A stretch of 64,000 nucleotides of DNA. Source: Nostoc foliaceum FACHB-393 (GTDB lineage Bacteria > Cyanobacteriota > Cyanobacteriia > Cyanobacteriales > Nostocaceae). The notes under the pieces were generated by a model. It had not been told where the DNA came from and did no database searches. It saw only the letters and a program-made list of their open reading frames with translations. Below are positions 53,990 to 62,368 of this stretch, piece after piece. Positions within the stretch are counted from its first letter, which is position 1; each line of letters starts with the position of its first letter. Made by a program: the position numbers and the translations under genes. The DNA lies in contig NZ_JACJTD010000026.1 of assembly GCF_014698505.1 (NCBI RefSeq), positions 1 through 64,000 on the forward strand, written 5' to 3'.

Positions 53990-54157
53990 GTCGATACAAT
54001 TGCATTGTTAGTCGATGCAATCGCATTGTTAGTCGATGCAATGCCATTGTTAGTCGATGCAATGCCATTGTTAGTCGATGCAATGCCATTGTTAGTCGAT
54101 GCAATGCCATTGTTAGTCGATGCAATGCCATTGTTAGTCGATGCAATGCCATTGTTA
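53990..54157. repeat. Eight 21-bp tandem repeats
   Basis: Eight head-to-tail copies of GTCGATGCAATGCCATTGTT plus A; copies 1 and 2 differ at two or three bases, the last six are identical. Each unit contains the palindrome CAATG-C-CATTG. Because 21 is divisible by three, several frames on both strands stay open, but they encode only the repeat. It lies in the 450-base gap between the hybrid kinase and the GTPase gene at 54328. Confidence 0.95.
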
Positions 54158-54327
54158 GTCGATATCATAATTTCCTTTGCTACATTTTTCTACGGCGACA
54201 GTTCATTTAGGAATGTGAGACACCACTAGCTCCAAAACGCAATCGCCCAAGTTTATACACTACTAACGGTACTGGTTATCCCTTTGAGAATCGCTATAAG
54301 ATTAGAAAAAGGGTCTTCTACGTTTAG

Positions 54328-55668
54328 ATGGAAATGACTGAGCAACGTGATGCTGACTCACCGTCAACTAATTCTCAGCAATTGAGTGAACCGACCAATG
54401 GAGCAACTACCAAATCGGTGGATAATTCCTGGACAAACCGCATTGGTAGTGTTTGGAATAAAGCAACAACACATCTAACGCAACTCCTACCCGTAGAACA
54501 ACTGGCACAGACGGTTGTTGAATGGTTTAGCGTGAGCGAAACTCAGGTTGCAGAGATTTTAGAGAAAGTTCGAGCCGAACTGCCAACTACTGAAGCACTG
54601 CTGATTGGTAAACCCCAAGCCGGAAAAAGTTCAATTGTGCGGGGATTGACGGGAGTTTCTGCCGAAATTGTCGGTCAGGGATTTCGTCCTCACACGCAAC
54701 ACACCCAGCGCTATGCCTATCCTTCCAATGACCTGCCGTTACTGATTTTTACTGATACGGTGGGACTCGGTGATGTTAAACAAGATACTCAATTAATCAT
54801 TCAGGAATTAGTTGGCGATTTAAAAAAGGAAACTCGTTCCGCCAGAATCCTGCTTCTGACAGTTAAAATCAATGATTTTGCAACTGACACGCTACGACAA
54901 ATCGCTAAACAGCTGCGCCAGCAGTATCCAGACATTCCCTGTCTGTTGGTAGTTACCTGCTTGCACGAGGTTTATCCTCTCGATACCGTCGATCATCCCG
55001 CCTATCCACCAGATTATCAAGAAGTCAACCGCGCATTTACCGCAATGCAGCAAGCCTTCGCAGGAATAACTGACCGCTCTGTACTAATTGACTTTACCTT
55101 AGAAGAAGATGGCTACACTCCGGTATTTTACGGCTTAGAAGCACTGCGAGATTCCTTAGCAGAACTACTCCCACAAGCAGAAGCGCAAGCGATTTATCAG
55201 CTATTAGATCAAGCAGAAGCTGGGAAGCAACTTGGTAATCTTTACCGAGATGCTGCACGCCGCTATATTTTGCCATTTTCGATTATGTCTGCTACTCTCG
55301 CCGCTGTACCTCTGCCATTTGCCACAATGCCCGTACTCACTGCCTTGCAAGTATCAATGGTGGGACTGTTGGGTAAATTATATGGGCAGACAGTCACTCC
55401 ATCACAGGCGGGAGGTGTTGTGAGTGCGATCGCAGGTGGTTTTTTAGCACAGGCAATAGCCCGAGAATTAATTAAATTTATACCAGGATTTGGTAGTGCG
55501 ATCGCAGCCTCTTGGGCAGCCGCCTATACCTGGGCACTAGGGGAAGCTGCCTGCGTTTACTTTGGTGATTTAATGGGAGGTAAGAAACCCGATCCCCAAA
55601 GAATTCAGTTGGTGATGCAAGAAGCGTTTCAAGCGGCGCAAGAACGGTTTAAGGGAATTAAACGTTAA
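54328..55668 (+). CDS. GTPase with C-terminal membrane-associated domain
   Basis: 446 residues. After a serine/threonine-rich N-terminus, a GTPase domain shows G1 LIGKPQAGKSSIVRGL near 92, a threonine switch, and G3 FTDTVGLGDVKQD near 147. The usual NKxD base-recognition motif is not visible (VVTCLHEVYP is at its place), so nucleotide specificity is uncertain. The C-terminal third is hydrophobic (LPFSIMSATLAAVPLPFATM, AIARELIKFIPGFGSAIAAS), similar to DUF697-type partners such as the protein at 44335. Confidence 0.85.
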   Translation: MEMTEQRDADSPSTNSQQLSEPTNGATTKSVDNSWTNRIGSVWNKATTHLTQLLPVEQLAQTVVEWFSVSETQVAEILEKVRAELPTTEALLIGKPQAGKSSIVRGLTGVSAEIVGQGFRPHTQHTQRYAYPSNDLPLLIFTDTVGLGDVKQDTQLIIQELVGDLKKETRSARILLLTVKINDFATDTLRQIAKQLRQQYPDIPCLLVVTCLHEVYPLDTVDHPAYPPDYQEVNRAFTAMQQAFAGITDRSVLIDFTLEEDGYTPVFYGLEALRDSLAELLPQAEAQAIYQLLDQAEAGKQLGNLYRDAARRYILPFSIMSATLAAVPLPFATMPVLTALQVSMVGLLGKLYGQTVTPSQAGGVVSAIAGGFLAQAIARELIKFIPGFGSAIAASWAAAYTWALGEAACVYFGDLMGGKKPDPQRIQLVMQEAFQAAQERFKGIKR

Positions 55669-55761
55669 AACTCAAGAATCCGTTTCTCAAAGCAAACTAC
55701 TCAATGGATTTTCCACATAGCGCCCATAGGCTGCTATGGGTTGATAACTCGCAGATTCATA

Positions 55762-55832
55762 TATAGCGGTTCCCATTCAGATGCGAACATTACATCACAA
55801 GGTGTAGGGGCACGGCAGTGCCCATTGGTGTC
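55762..55832. repeat. Dispersed repeat with GGCACGGCAGTGCC core, copy III (inverted)
   Basis: tatagcggttcccattcaga opens the copy and ggggcacggcagtgcccatt closes it, the mirror image of copy I at 21527. It is the only recognisable content of the 330-base gap 55669-55999. Confidence 0.65.
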
Positions 55833-55999
55833 AACTTTAAGCAAAAGATGTAATCTAAGAACAATAATAATGATGTTCTTAGAGATACATCATGGCAATC
55901 GCTCTAACTCTTGCCAGCGCCTGCGATCTCAATGTGCAAATTAAAACTTCCTCTTAGAGCTATTTCGTAATTTCTCATGACTATACAGGAAACAGAATA

Positions 56000-58090
56000 A
56001 TGTTAAAACTTTTTGCCGATCGCGGTGGTACATTCACAGATATTGTTGCTGTTACTGATAATCAAACAATTATAGACAGACTCTCAAGACATCCTGAACG
56101 CTTTTTAATTGTGACTCTGCCTAATCAGCAATGGATTATAGTCTACAAGTTACTTTCAGAAAATCCCGAACAATATCAAGATGCAGCCATCCAAGGAATT
56201 CGGGATATCATGGGTATTGCTAGCAACAAACCCATTCTTAATGAAGCGATAGAAGTAGTAAAAATGGGGACAACAGTAGCAACAAATGCCCTGTTAGAAA
56301 GGAAAGGCGATCGCGTCGTTCTTCTTATCACCAAAGGTTTTAAAGATGCGCTACGAATTGGCTACCAAAACCGTCCTAACATCTTTGCTCGTCATATCGT
56401 TTTACCAACCATGCTATATGAGCAGGTAATTGAGATTGATGAGCGTTATGATGCTCATGGAAATGAATTAACACCTATAAATATTCAAAAATCCAAAAAT
56501 GACTTACAAGCAGTTTACAACACAGGAATTCGGAGTTGTGCTATTGTTTTCATGCACAGCGATCGCTATCCTAAACACGAACAACAAATAGCCCAAATTG
56601 CCCAAGAAATCGGCTTTACACAAATATCTGTATCTCATCAAGTGAGTCCGTTAATGAAATTAGTCAGCCGAGGAGATACAACAGTAGTCGATGCTTATTT
56701 AACTCCTATTCTACGTCGCTATGTAAACCAAGTAGCGAGTCAGTTACCTGGAGTCAAATTAATGTTTATGAAATCTGATGGAGGTTTAGTCTCAGCCCAA
56801 CAATTTCAAGGCAAAGATAGTATTTTGAGTGGCCCGGCTGGCGGTATAGTAGGCGCAGTTCAAACTAGTAAAAGGGCAGGTTTTGAGTTAGTTATTACCT
56901 TTGACATGGGAGGGACAAGTACAGATGTCGCCCACTTTAAAGGAGAGTATGAACGACAACTAGATTCGGAAATTGCTGGGGCGCGGATGCGAGTTCCCGT
57001 ATTAGCAATTAATACCATTGCGGCTGGAGGTGGTTCAATTCTCTCTTTTGATGGTTCTAGTTATCGTGTCGGCCCTAAATCTGCTGGATCGAATCCTGGG
57101 CCTGCTTGTTACCGACGCGGAGGGACATTAGCGGTTACTGATGCCAATGTGATGTTAGGCAAAATTCACCCGCAATATTTTCCATCGGTTTTTGGAATTG
57201 ATGGTAATTTACCTTTAGATAAAGATACTGTAATTCAAAAATTTACACAATTAGCCCAAGATATTCAAGGCGCTACATTAAATCATTGTACTCCCGAACA
57301 AGTAGCGGCTGGATTTATTGCGATCGCAGTGGAAAATATGGCGAATGCAATTAAAAAAATCAGTCTGCAACGGGGTTATGATGTTAGCCAATATGTGCTT
57401 TGTTGTTTTGGCGGCGCAGGCGGGCAAGTTGCTTGTTTAATTGCCGATACTTTGGGAATGAAAAAAATATTTCTTCACCCTTATGCTGGTGTTCTATCTG
57501 CTTACGGAATGGGATTAGCTGATGTACGTGCCATTAGAGAAAAAGGAGTAGAACAGCCTTTAAACCAAGCATTAATTCCTAAATTAGAGCAGTTAATGGA
57601 ATATTTAGAAACTCAAGCTAGAAGTGAAATCAATGAAGCTAATGCTCAAACAGAAATAGTCCAAAAAGTTAACTTGAAATATGAAGGGACTAACTCTACT
57701 TTGACCATTAGCTTTGCCGATGATGTGGGACTTATGCGACAAGAATTTGAGGTTGAACATAAATCCCGTTATGGTTTCATTCAATTAGAGAAAACTTTAA
57801 TTGTTGAATCCGTCTCCGTGGAAGTTATTCAGAAGATGGAAACTCCCGAAGAACCCTTAATTACTCGTAGTTGTCCTTTAGATAAAGCTCCTGTATCTGT
57901 TGAGATAGTCAGAATGTTTACTGCTGACAAATGGCATGATACGCCTGTTTATCGGCGAGAAGATTTACAACCAGAAGATAGTATTAATGGGCCTGCGATC
58001 GTTGTAGAAAAAATTAGCACGATTGTAGTGGAACCTAACTGGCAAGCGAGATTAACTGAACGTAACCATCTAATTTTAGAATGTTTATAG
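56000..58090 (+). CDS. Hydantoinase A / 5-oxoprolinase N-terminal subunit
   Basis: 696 residues. The ATP-binding subunit of hydantoinase/oxoprolinase enzymes, which open a cyclic amide with ATP. FADRGGTFTDIVAV at the N-terminus and ITFDMGGTSTDVAHFKGEY near 308 are the two actin-like phosphate loops; GPKSAGSNPGPACYRRGG and CCFGGAGGQVAC follow. The close identity of the pair to eukaryotic-type 5-oxoprolinase (glutathione cycle) suggests 5-oxoproline as substrate. AGGAAAC precedes the ATG. The partner subunit starts 300 bases downstream. Confidence 0.88.
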   Translation: MLKLFADRGGTFTDIVAVTDNQTIIDRLSRHPERFLIVTLPNQQWIIVYKLLSENPEQYQDAAIQGIRDIMGIASNKPILNEAIEVVKMGTTVATNALLERKGDRVVLLITKGFKDALRIGYQNRPNIFARHIVLPTMLYEQVIEIDERYDAHGNELTPINIQKSKNDLQAVYNTGIRSCAIVFMHSDRYPKHEQQIAQIAQEIGFTQISVSHQVSPLMKLVSRGDTTVVDAYLTPILRRYVNQVASQLPGVKLMFMKSDGGLVSAQQFQGKDSILSGPAGGIVGAVQTSKRAGFELVITFDMGGTSTDVAHFKGEYERQLDSEIAGARMRVPVLAINTIAAGGGSILSFDGSSYRVGPKSAGSNPGPACYRRGGTLAVTDANVMLGKIHPQYFPSVFGIDGNLPLDKDTVIQKFTQLAQDIQGATLNHCTPEQVAAGFIAIAVENMANAIKKISLQRGYDVSQYVLCCFGGAGGQVACLIADTLGMKKIFLHPYAGVLSAYGMGLADVRAIREKGVEQPLNQALIPKLEQLMEYLETQARSEINEANAQTEIVQKVNLKYEGTNSTLTISFADDVGLMRQEFEVEHKSRYGFIQLEKTLIVESVSVEVIQKMETPEEPLITRSCPLDKAPVSVEIVRMFTADKWHDTPVYRREDLQPEDSINGPAIVVEKISTIVVEPNWQARLTERNHLILECL

Positions 58091-58178
58091 ACTAGCTGTT
58101 TTACTAGAAAATTCTTATCATCGCTACACTAAAATCAACACGATTCTACAATAAAAAGTCTATCCATTCATGGACACT

Positions 58179-58342
58179 CACCAAGGCAGCGGGAAGCCCA
58201 CTTCTTCTCTACGAGACGCTGTACGAACAAGGGGTGTCCGGGATAGCCGCCCTGCGACTGTTGACGGTTGACTGTTAACGGTTAACAGTCATCAGTATGC
58301 ACGTGTTATCGCATCCCCTTTTAGGGGTGAGCTTAAAAATGT
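58179..58342 (+). repeat. Structured dispersed repeat, copy 2
   Basis: Second copy of the element at 5184-5336, in the same orientation. The shared blocks are conserved almost base for base, the variable stem again consists of gttgacggttgactgttaac-type units, and a tctctacgagacgctg short repeat is inserted near 58206. It occupies most of the gap between the two 5-oxoprolinase subunit genes and ends about 48 bases before the second start codon. Confidence 0.6.
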
Positions 58343-58389
58343 TAAAAAACGTTTAAGCAATTCTTAGACAATTTTTTAAGGAGTTAAAA

Positions 58390-59940
58390 ATGTACACAAC
58401 ATCTCAACCCGATCCCGTCCGCTTAGAAATATTCAAAAATCTCTATCAATTTATCGCCGAACAAATGGGAATTGTTCTGCAAAATACAGCAGCATCTGTA
58501 AATATCAAAGAGAGGCTAGATTTCTCCTGTGCCATTTTTGACTACTCTGGATTATTAGTCGCTAATGCCCCTCATATTCCTGTACATTTAGGCTCAATGA
58601 GTGAAAGTGTCCGCAGTTTAATTAATGAAAAAAATGACACTCTAAAACCAGGGAATGTATATTTATCAAATAATCCTTATAACGGGGGAACACATCTTCC
58701 TGACGTAACTACAATTACCCCAGTTTTTGATGAAGATAAAAAACAAGTTATTTTCTACGTTGCTTCTCGTGGACACCAAGCAGATATCGGTGGAATTACT
58801 CCCGGTTCAATGCCTCCCCACAGTACTACAGTAGAAGAGGAAGGAATTATTTTTGATAATTTTCTCTTGGTTGAAGAGGGAAATTTCCGAGAACCCGCAG
58901 TAAGAGAGCACCTTTCAAATCATATTTATCCTGCTCGTAACCCTAACCAAAATATCGCTGATTTTAAAGCACAAATTGCTGCAAATGAACGAGGAGTCAT
59001 TGAACTCCGTAAAATGGTTTCACAATACAAGCTCGATACTGTCCAAGCCTATATGAAGTTTGTACAATCTAATGCTGAGGAGTCCGTCAGAAAGGCTATC
59101 CATCTTCTTAAGGATGGCTCATTTGTTTATGCAATGGATAATGGGGCAATCATTCAAGTAAAAGTTACAATTTCCCAAGAAAGTCGCAGTGCTAGAATTG
59201 ATTTTACTGGAACTTCTGAGCAACTAAATAGTAATTTCAATGCTCCTAAAGCTGTAACTCAAGCAGCAGTATTATATGTATTTCGGACATTGGTTGATGA
59301 TAATATTCCTCTTAATTCCGGGTGTCTTAATCCTCTAGAAATTATTATACCGAGCGGCTGTATGCTGAATCCAATTTATCCAGCAGCAGTGGTAGCGGGT
59401 AATGTAGAAACTTCTCAAACCATTGTTGATGCTTTATATGGCGCTTTGGGTGTCATGGCTGCTTCTCAAGGAACGATGAATAATTTTACTTTTGGTAATG
59501 AGCAATATCAATATTATGAAACTATCTGCGGTGGCTCTGGAGCAGGAATTGATTTTGATGGAACTGATGGTGTTCATTCTCACATGACTAACTCCCGCTT
59601 GACCGATCCAGAAGTTTTAGAAACCCGTTATCCTGTACTTTTAGAAAGCTTTAGCCTTCGTCCCGATAGCGGTGGTAAAGGAAAACATTCCGGCGGTAAT
59701 GGAGTTGTCCGCCGCATCAGGTTTTTAGAACCAATGACAGCTAATATTCTCTCTGGACATCGGGTTGTCCCTCCCTTTGGGTTAAATGGTGGGGAAGCTG
59801 GAATTGTCGGACGCAACTGGATTCAACGTCAGAATGGAATTGAAGAGAATTTAGATAGCACAGCAACAGTAGAGATGAAACCTGGGGATGTTTTTGTGAT
59901 AGAAACTCCTGGTGGAGGCGGATTTGGTAAAGTCTCCTAG
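58390..59940 (+). CDS. Hydantoinase B / 5-oxoprolinase C-terminal subunit
   Basis: 516 residues, matching the C-terminal half of 5-oxoprolinase: DPVRLEIFKNLYQFIAEQMG, VNIKERLDFSCAIFDYSGLL, NAPHIPVHLGSMSESVRSLI, NNPYNGGTHLPDVTTITPVF, GGSGAGIDFDGTDGVHSHMT and the closing ETPGGGGFGKVS. With the upstream subunit it would make one amide-opening ATPase; summed length (1212) equals single-chain oxoprolinase. AAGGAG lies seven bases before the ATG. Confidence 0.9.
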   Translation: MYTTSQPDPVRLEIFKNLYQFIAEQMGIVLQNTAASVNIKERLDFSCAIFDYSGLLVANAPHIPVHLGSMSESVRSLINEKNDTLKPGNVYLSNNPYNGGTHLPDVTTITPVFDEDKKQVIFYVASRGHQADIGGITPGSMPPHSTTVEEEGIIFDNFLLVEEGNFREPAVREHLSNHIYPARNPNQNIADFKAQIAANERGVIELRKMVSQYKLDTVQAYMKFVQSNAEESVRKAIHLLKDGSFVYAMDNGAIIQVKVTISQESRSARIDFTGTSEQLNSNFNAPKAVTQAAVLYVFRTLVDDNIPLNSGCLNPLEIIIPSGCMLNPIYPAAVVAGNVETSQTIVDALYGALGVMAASQGTMNNFTFGNEQYQYYETICGGSGAGIDFDGTDGVHSHMTNSRLTDPEVLETRYPVLLESFSLRPDSGGKGKHSGGNGVVRRIRFLEPMTANILSGHRVVPPFGLNGGEAGIVGRNWIQRQNGIEENLDSTATVEMKPGDVFVIETPGGGGFGKVS

Positions 59941-60001
59941 CGACTTTTCAACTCTCAGAATTTCAGCAGTGTCTATTTGTCATATTGATTGGCAAAAGTT
60001 T

Positions 60002-60217
60002 TTATCTGTAATAACATTTATCAATCCAAATTCGCATTTCTTCTTCTGAACCAAAACAGGCAGAACGTCCTGTCATTGGATCGTAGGCACGCCAACAAGA
60101 AATGTGACCATGCCAGTCTGATTCCTGCCACACTTGGAGGTCAGAACCACTAGTCATCCATATGACCAAATGTTGCCAATATTTTTGTAAATTTAACAAA
60201 AAATTAAATTTATTCAT
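60002..60217 (-). CDS. Small protein of unknown function
   Basis: 71 residues starting MNKFNFLLNLQKYWQHLVIW, tryptophan-rich, ending RSACFGSEEEMRIWIDKCYY plus R. I prefer the ATG at 60217; an upstream ATG at 60262 would add 15 residues and reach into the operator array. Divergent from the MocR gene and probably under its control. Family of small cyanobacterial proteins without assigned role. Confidence 0.65.
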   Translation of the reverse strand: MNKFNFLLNLQKYWQHLVIWMTSGSDLQVWQESDWHGHISCWRAYDPMTGRSACFGSEEEMRIWIDKCYYR

Positions 60218-60284
60218 AGTGAAAGCACCTGATACACAGTGAACTATTACTTTTACTTTCACGTAAGTTTTTTCAACTGAGAAG

Positions 60285-60361
60285 GTACAGTTTTGATAGA
60301 TTTTATCTAGTACAGTTAAACGCTATCTCAACTGGTATAGTAAAAATTCCCTCAACTGTAC
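60285..60361. promoter_or_regulatory. Symmetric operator-like array between divergent genes
   Basis: Two direct half-sites GTACAGTT (60285-60292 and 60310-60317, 25 bp apart) face two mirror half-sites AACTGGTA (60330-60337) and AACTGTAC (60354-60361, 24 bp apart). A TATAGT hexamer at 60335 could be a -10 box inside the array. MocR-type regulators bind spaced repeats in their own upstream region, so this is the likely binding site of the regulator at 60434. Confidence 0.7.
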
Positions 60362-60433
60362 TAGGTAAACTTGGTAAAAATAGTTTATATTGCCAGTATT
60401 GATGATTATTTAGTCATTAACGAGTGCGCCAAA

Positions 60434-61954
60434 ATGAACATTTTATTAGAACGACAGTCACGCAAACCGATTTATTTACAGATCCGCGATCGCATCAGTC
60501 GTCTGATTAAATCTGGCGCACTCAAAAGTGGCGATCGCCTCCCTTCTATCCGCTCTCTGGCAGAAAGTTTACAAGTTAACAAACTGACGATTATTGAAGC
60601 ATATAACGTTTTAGAAGCAGATGGTATTGTTTCTGCTCGTCAAGGTTCGGGATATTTTGTCAACAGCGTTTCTGTTAAGAGTGCCAACTTAGAATCTACA
60701 TTTGCTCCAGCCCAAAATGTCATAATTACAAAACCAGGGAAGTGTTCTTTTTATGAAATGTATACTCCACTGGTGCAAGCACAAACACAGGCAGGAATAA
60801 TTAATTTTGGTTACGGTTATCCTCGTCCACCCAAAGATATTAACCTGATTGCCAGACGAGCATTAAGACAAGATGATGCTGATATTTTCTTTCCCCATGA
60901 GATGCCTCAAGGGCAACTAACTCTGTGCAGACAAATTGCCCAGATGCTAGTAAATCAAGGATTAGAGGTTTTTCCAGAAGATTTAATTATTACTAATGGC
61001 TCTCAGCAAGGGTTGTCATTAGCGATGAATTATTATGTAAAATCTGGTGATTGGGTGATTGTCGAAGCTCCCACCTATTATGGTGCAATTTCTATCTTAG
61101 AAAACTTAGGAGCCAAGATTATTGGCATTCCCATGACTGCGGAGGGAATGAATTTAGATTTATTAGAGCAATATCTCCACAGCCATCGCCCGAAATTAAT
61201 TTATACGATTAGTACCTTTCACAATCCGACTGGATTGACGACAACACAAAATCATCGTCAACAATTATTAGCATTAGCGGAGAAATATGAGTGTCCTATT
61301 TTAGAAGATAATGCTTATGAAGGAATAAATTTTGATGCTGTGCCAGCGCCAATTAAAGCTTTAGATAAAAACAATTTGGTGACTTATTTAAGCACCTTTT
61401 CTAAAACTTTAATGCCTGGTTTACGAGTGGGCTATATGGTAGTTACAGGTAAGCATTATCAAGCAATTATTGAGCGGAAGTTGCTCCATGACTTGCACAC
61501 ATCCAGTATTTCGCAAACAATAGTTAGCGAATATCTCGCTTCAGGACATTACCGCCGTCACCTCAGCCGACTTCGCACAGATAATCTGCAAAGTCGTAAT
61601 ACCATGCTGCAAGCTTTGGAGCGTTATTTTCCTGAAGAGATCCGGTGGACAGTTCCCACGGGTGGATTATTTCTCTGGGTACAGTTACCAGATGATATTC
61701 CGATTGGGACAATTCGTAAGGAAGCCTTTGCACAAAATGTCTACTTGGCGTGTGGTTCGGCATTTTTCCCCGATAAGCAGGGTTATCCAGCGATGCGTCT
61801 GACTTTCTGTATGTCGCCAGAGGAGATTGAGCAAGGTATTTCGATTGTGGGTAAGTTGCTGAAAAAGTATATTTCCAAAGGATGCGTAGATACAGAGCGG
61901 CTTGTCGTCAAACATCGCATATCTAATTATCAACCGCTTGTTCAGAGTTTGTAG
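60434..61954 (+). CDS. MocR-type regulator (GntR HTH plus aminotransferase domain)
   Basis: 506 residues from the ATG at 60434 (an upstream start at 60371 is less likely). A GntR winged helix occupies about 10-75 (RKPIYLQIRDRISRLIKSGA, LPSIRSLAESLQVNKLTIIE). A fold-I aminotransferase domain follows, with PTYYGAISILENLGAKI and the PLP lysine K324 in STFSKTLMPGLRVGYM. Such proteins sense PLP or an amino compound, GABA or amino acids for example, and regulate neighbouring genes. The 5-oxoprolinase genes end 490 bases upstream. Confidence 0.9.
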   Translation: MNILLERQSRKPIYLQIRDRISRLIKSGALKSGDRLPSIRSLAESLQVNKLTIIEAYNVLEADGIVSARQGSGYFVNSVSVKSANLESTFAPAQNVIITKPGKCSFYEMYTPLVQAQTQAGIINFGYGYPRPPKDINLIARRALRQDDADIFFPHEMPQGQLTLCRQIAQMLVNQGLEVFPEDLIITNGSQQGLSLAMNYYVKSGDWVIVEAPTYYGAISILENLGAKIIGIPMTAEGMNLDLLEQYLHSHRPKLIYTISTFHNPTGLTTTQNHRQQLLALAEKYECPILEDNAYEGINFDAVPAPIKALDKNNLVTYLSTFSKTLMPGLRVGYMVVTGKHYQAIIERKLLHDLHTSSISQTIVSEYLASGHYRRHLSRLRTDNLQSRNTMLQALERYFPEEIRWTVPTGGLFLWVQLPDDIPIGTIRKEAFAQNVYLACGSAFFPDKQGYPAMRLTFCMSPEEIEQGISIVGKLLKKYISKGCVDTERLVVKHRISNYQPLVQSL

Positions 61955-62115
61955 GTTAGCACAGATGTCCTAATCTACTTCACGTTGAAGATGATTTACA
62001 CAATGCACCACGTCTTGGCAATCATAAATTACGGCTCTACATTTGTTTTTGTAGCAGTAAATGCGATGCGTCAAGGTTTTTTCTCTATAGTTCCACCTCT
62101 GAGCCTCATCACTCA

Positions 62116-62325
62116 AGCTTTTATCTCGGAAGTTCATGTTCAGAACCCGGAAGGCCGAGCTTTTATCTCGGAAGTTCATGCTCAGAACTCGGAAGGCCGA
62201 GCTTTTATCTCGGAAGTTCGTGTTCAGAACTCGGAAGGCCGAGCTTTTATCTCGGAAGTTCATGCTCAGAACTCGGAAGGCCGAGCTTTTATCTCGGAAG
62301 TTCATGCTCAGAACTCGAAAGGTCT
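62116..62325. repeat. Five 42-bp tandem repeats
   Basis: Units start at 62116, 62158, 62200, 62242 and 62284, each containing agcttttatctcggaagttc and cagaactcggaaggccg with one to four changes. The length is a multiple of three, so frames on both strands remain open (minus strand 61970-62305), but nothing beyond the repeat is encoded. It lies in the 410-base gap 61955-62368. Confidence 0.92.
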
Positions 62326-62368
62326 AGCTTTGCAGGAACGTCATTACAAATTACAAATTACGAATTAT

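Noticed and set aside
53990..54157. Possible CRISPR array
   Set aside because: Units are directly adjacent, 21 bp, with no unique spacers, and no cas genes are present.
53953..54229. Overlapping open frames on both strands (ASTNNGI / LVDAMPL repeats)
   Set aside because: They arise only because the 21-bp repeat has no stop codon in several frames; no ribosome site or non-repeat content.
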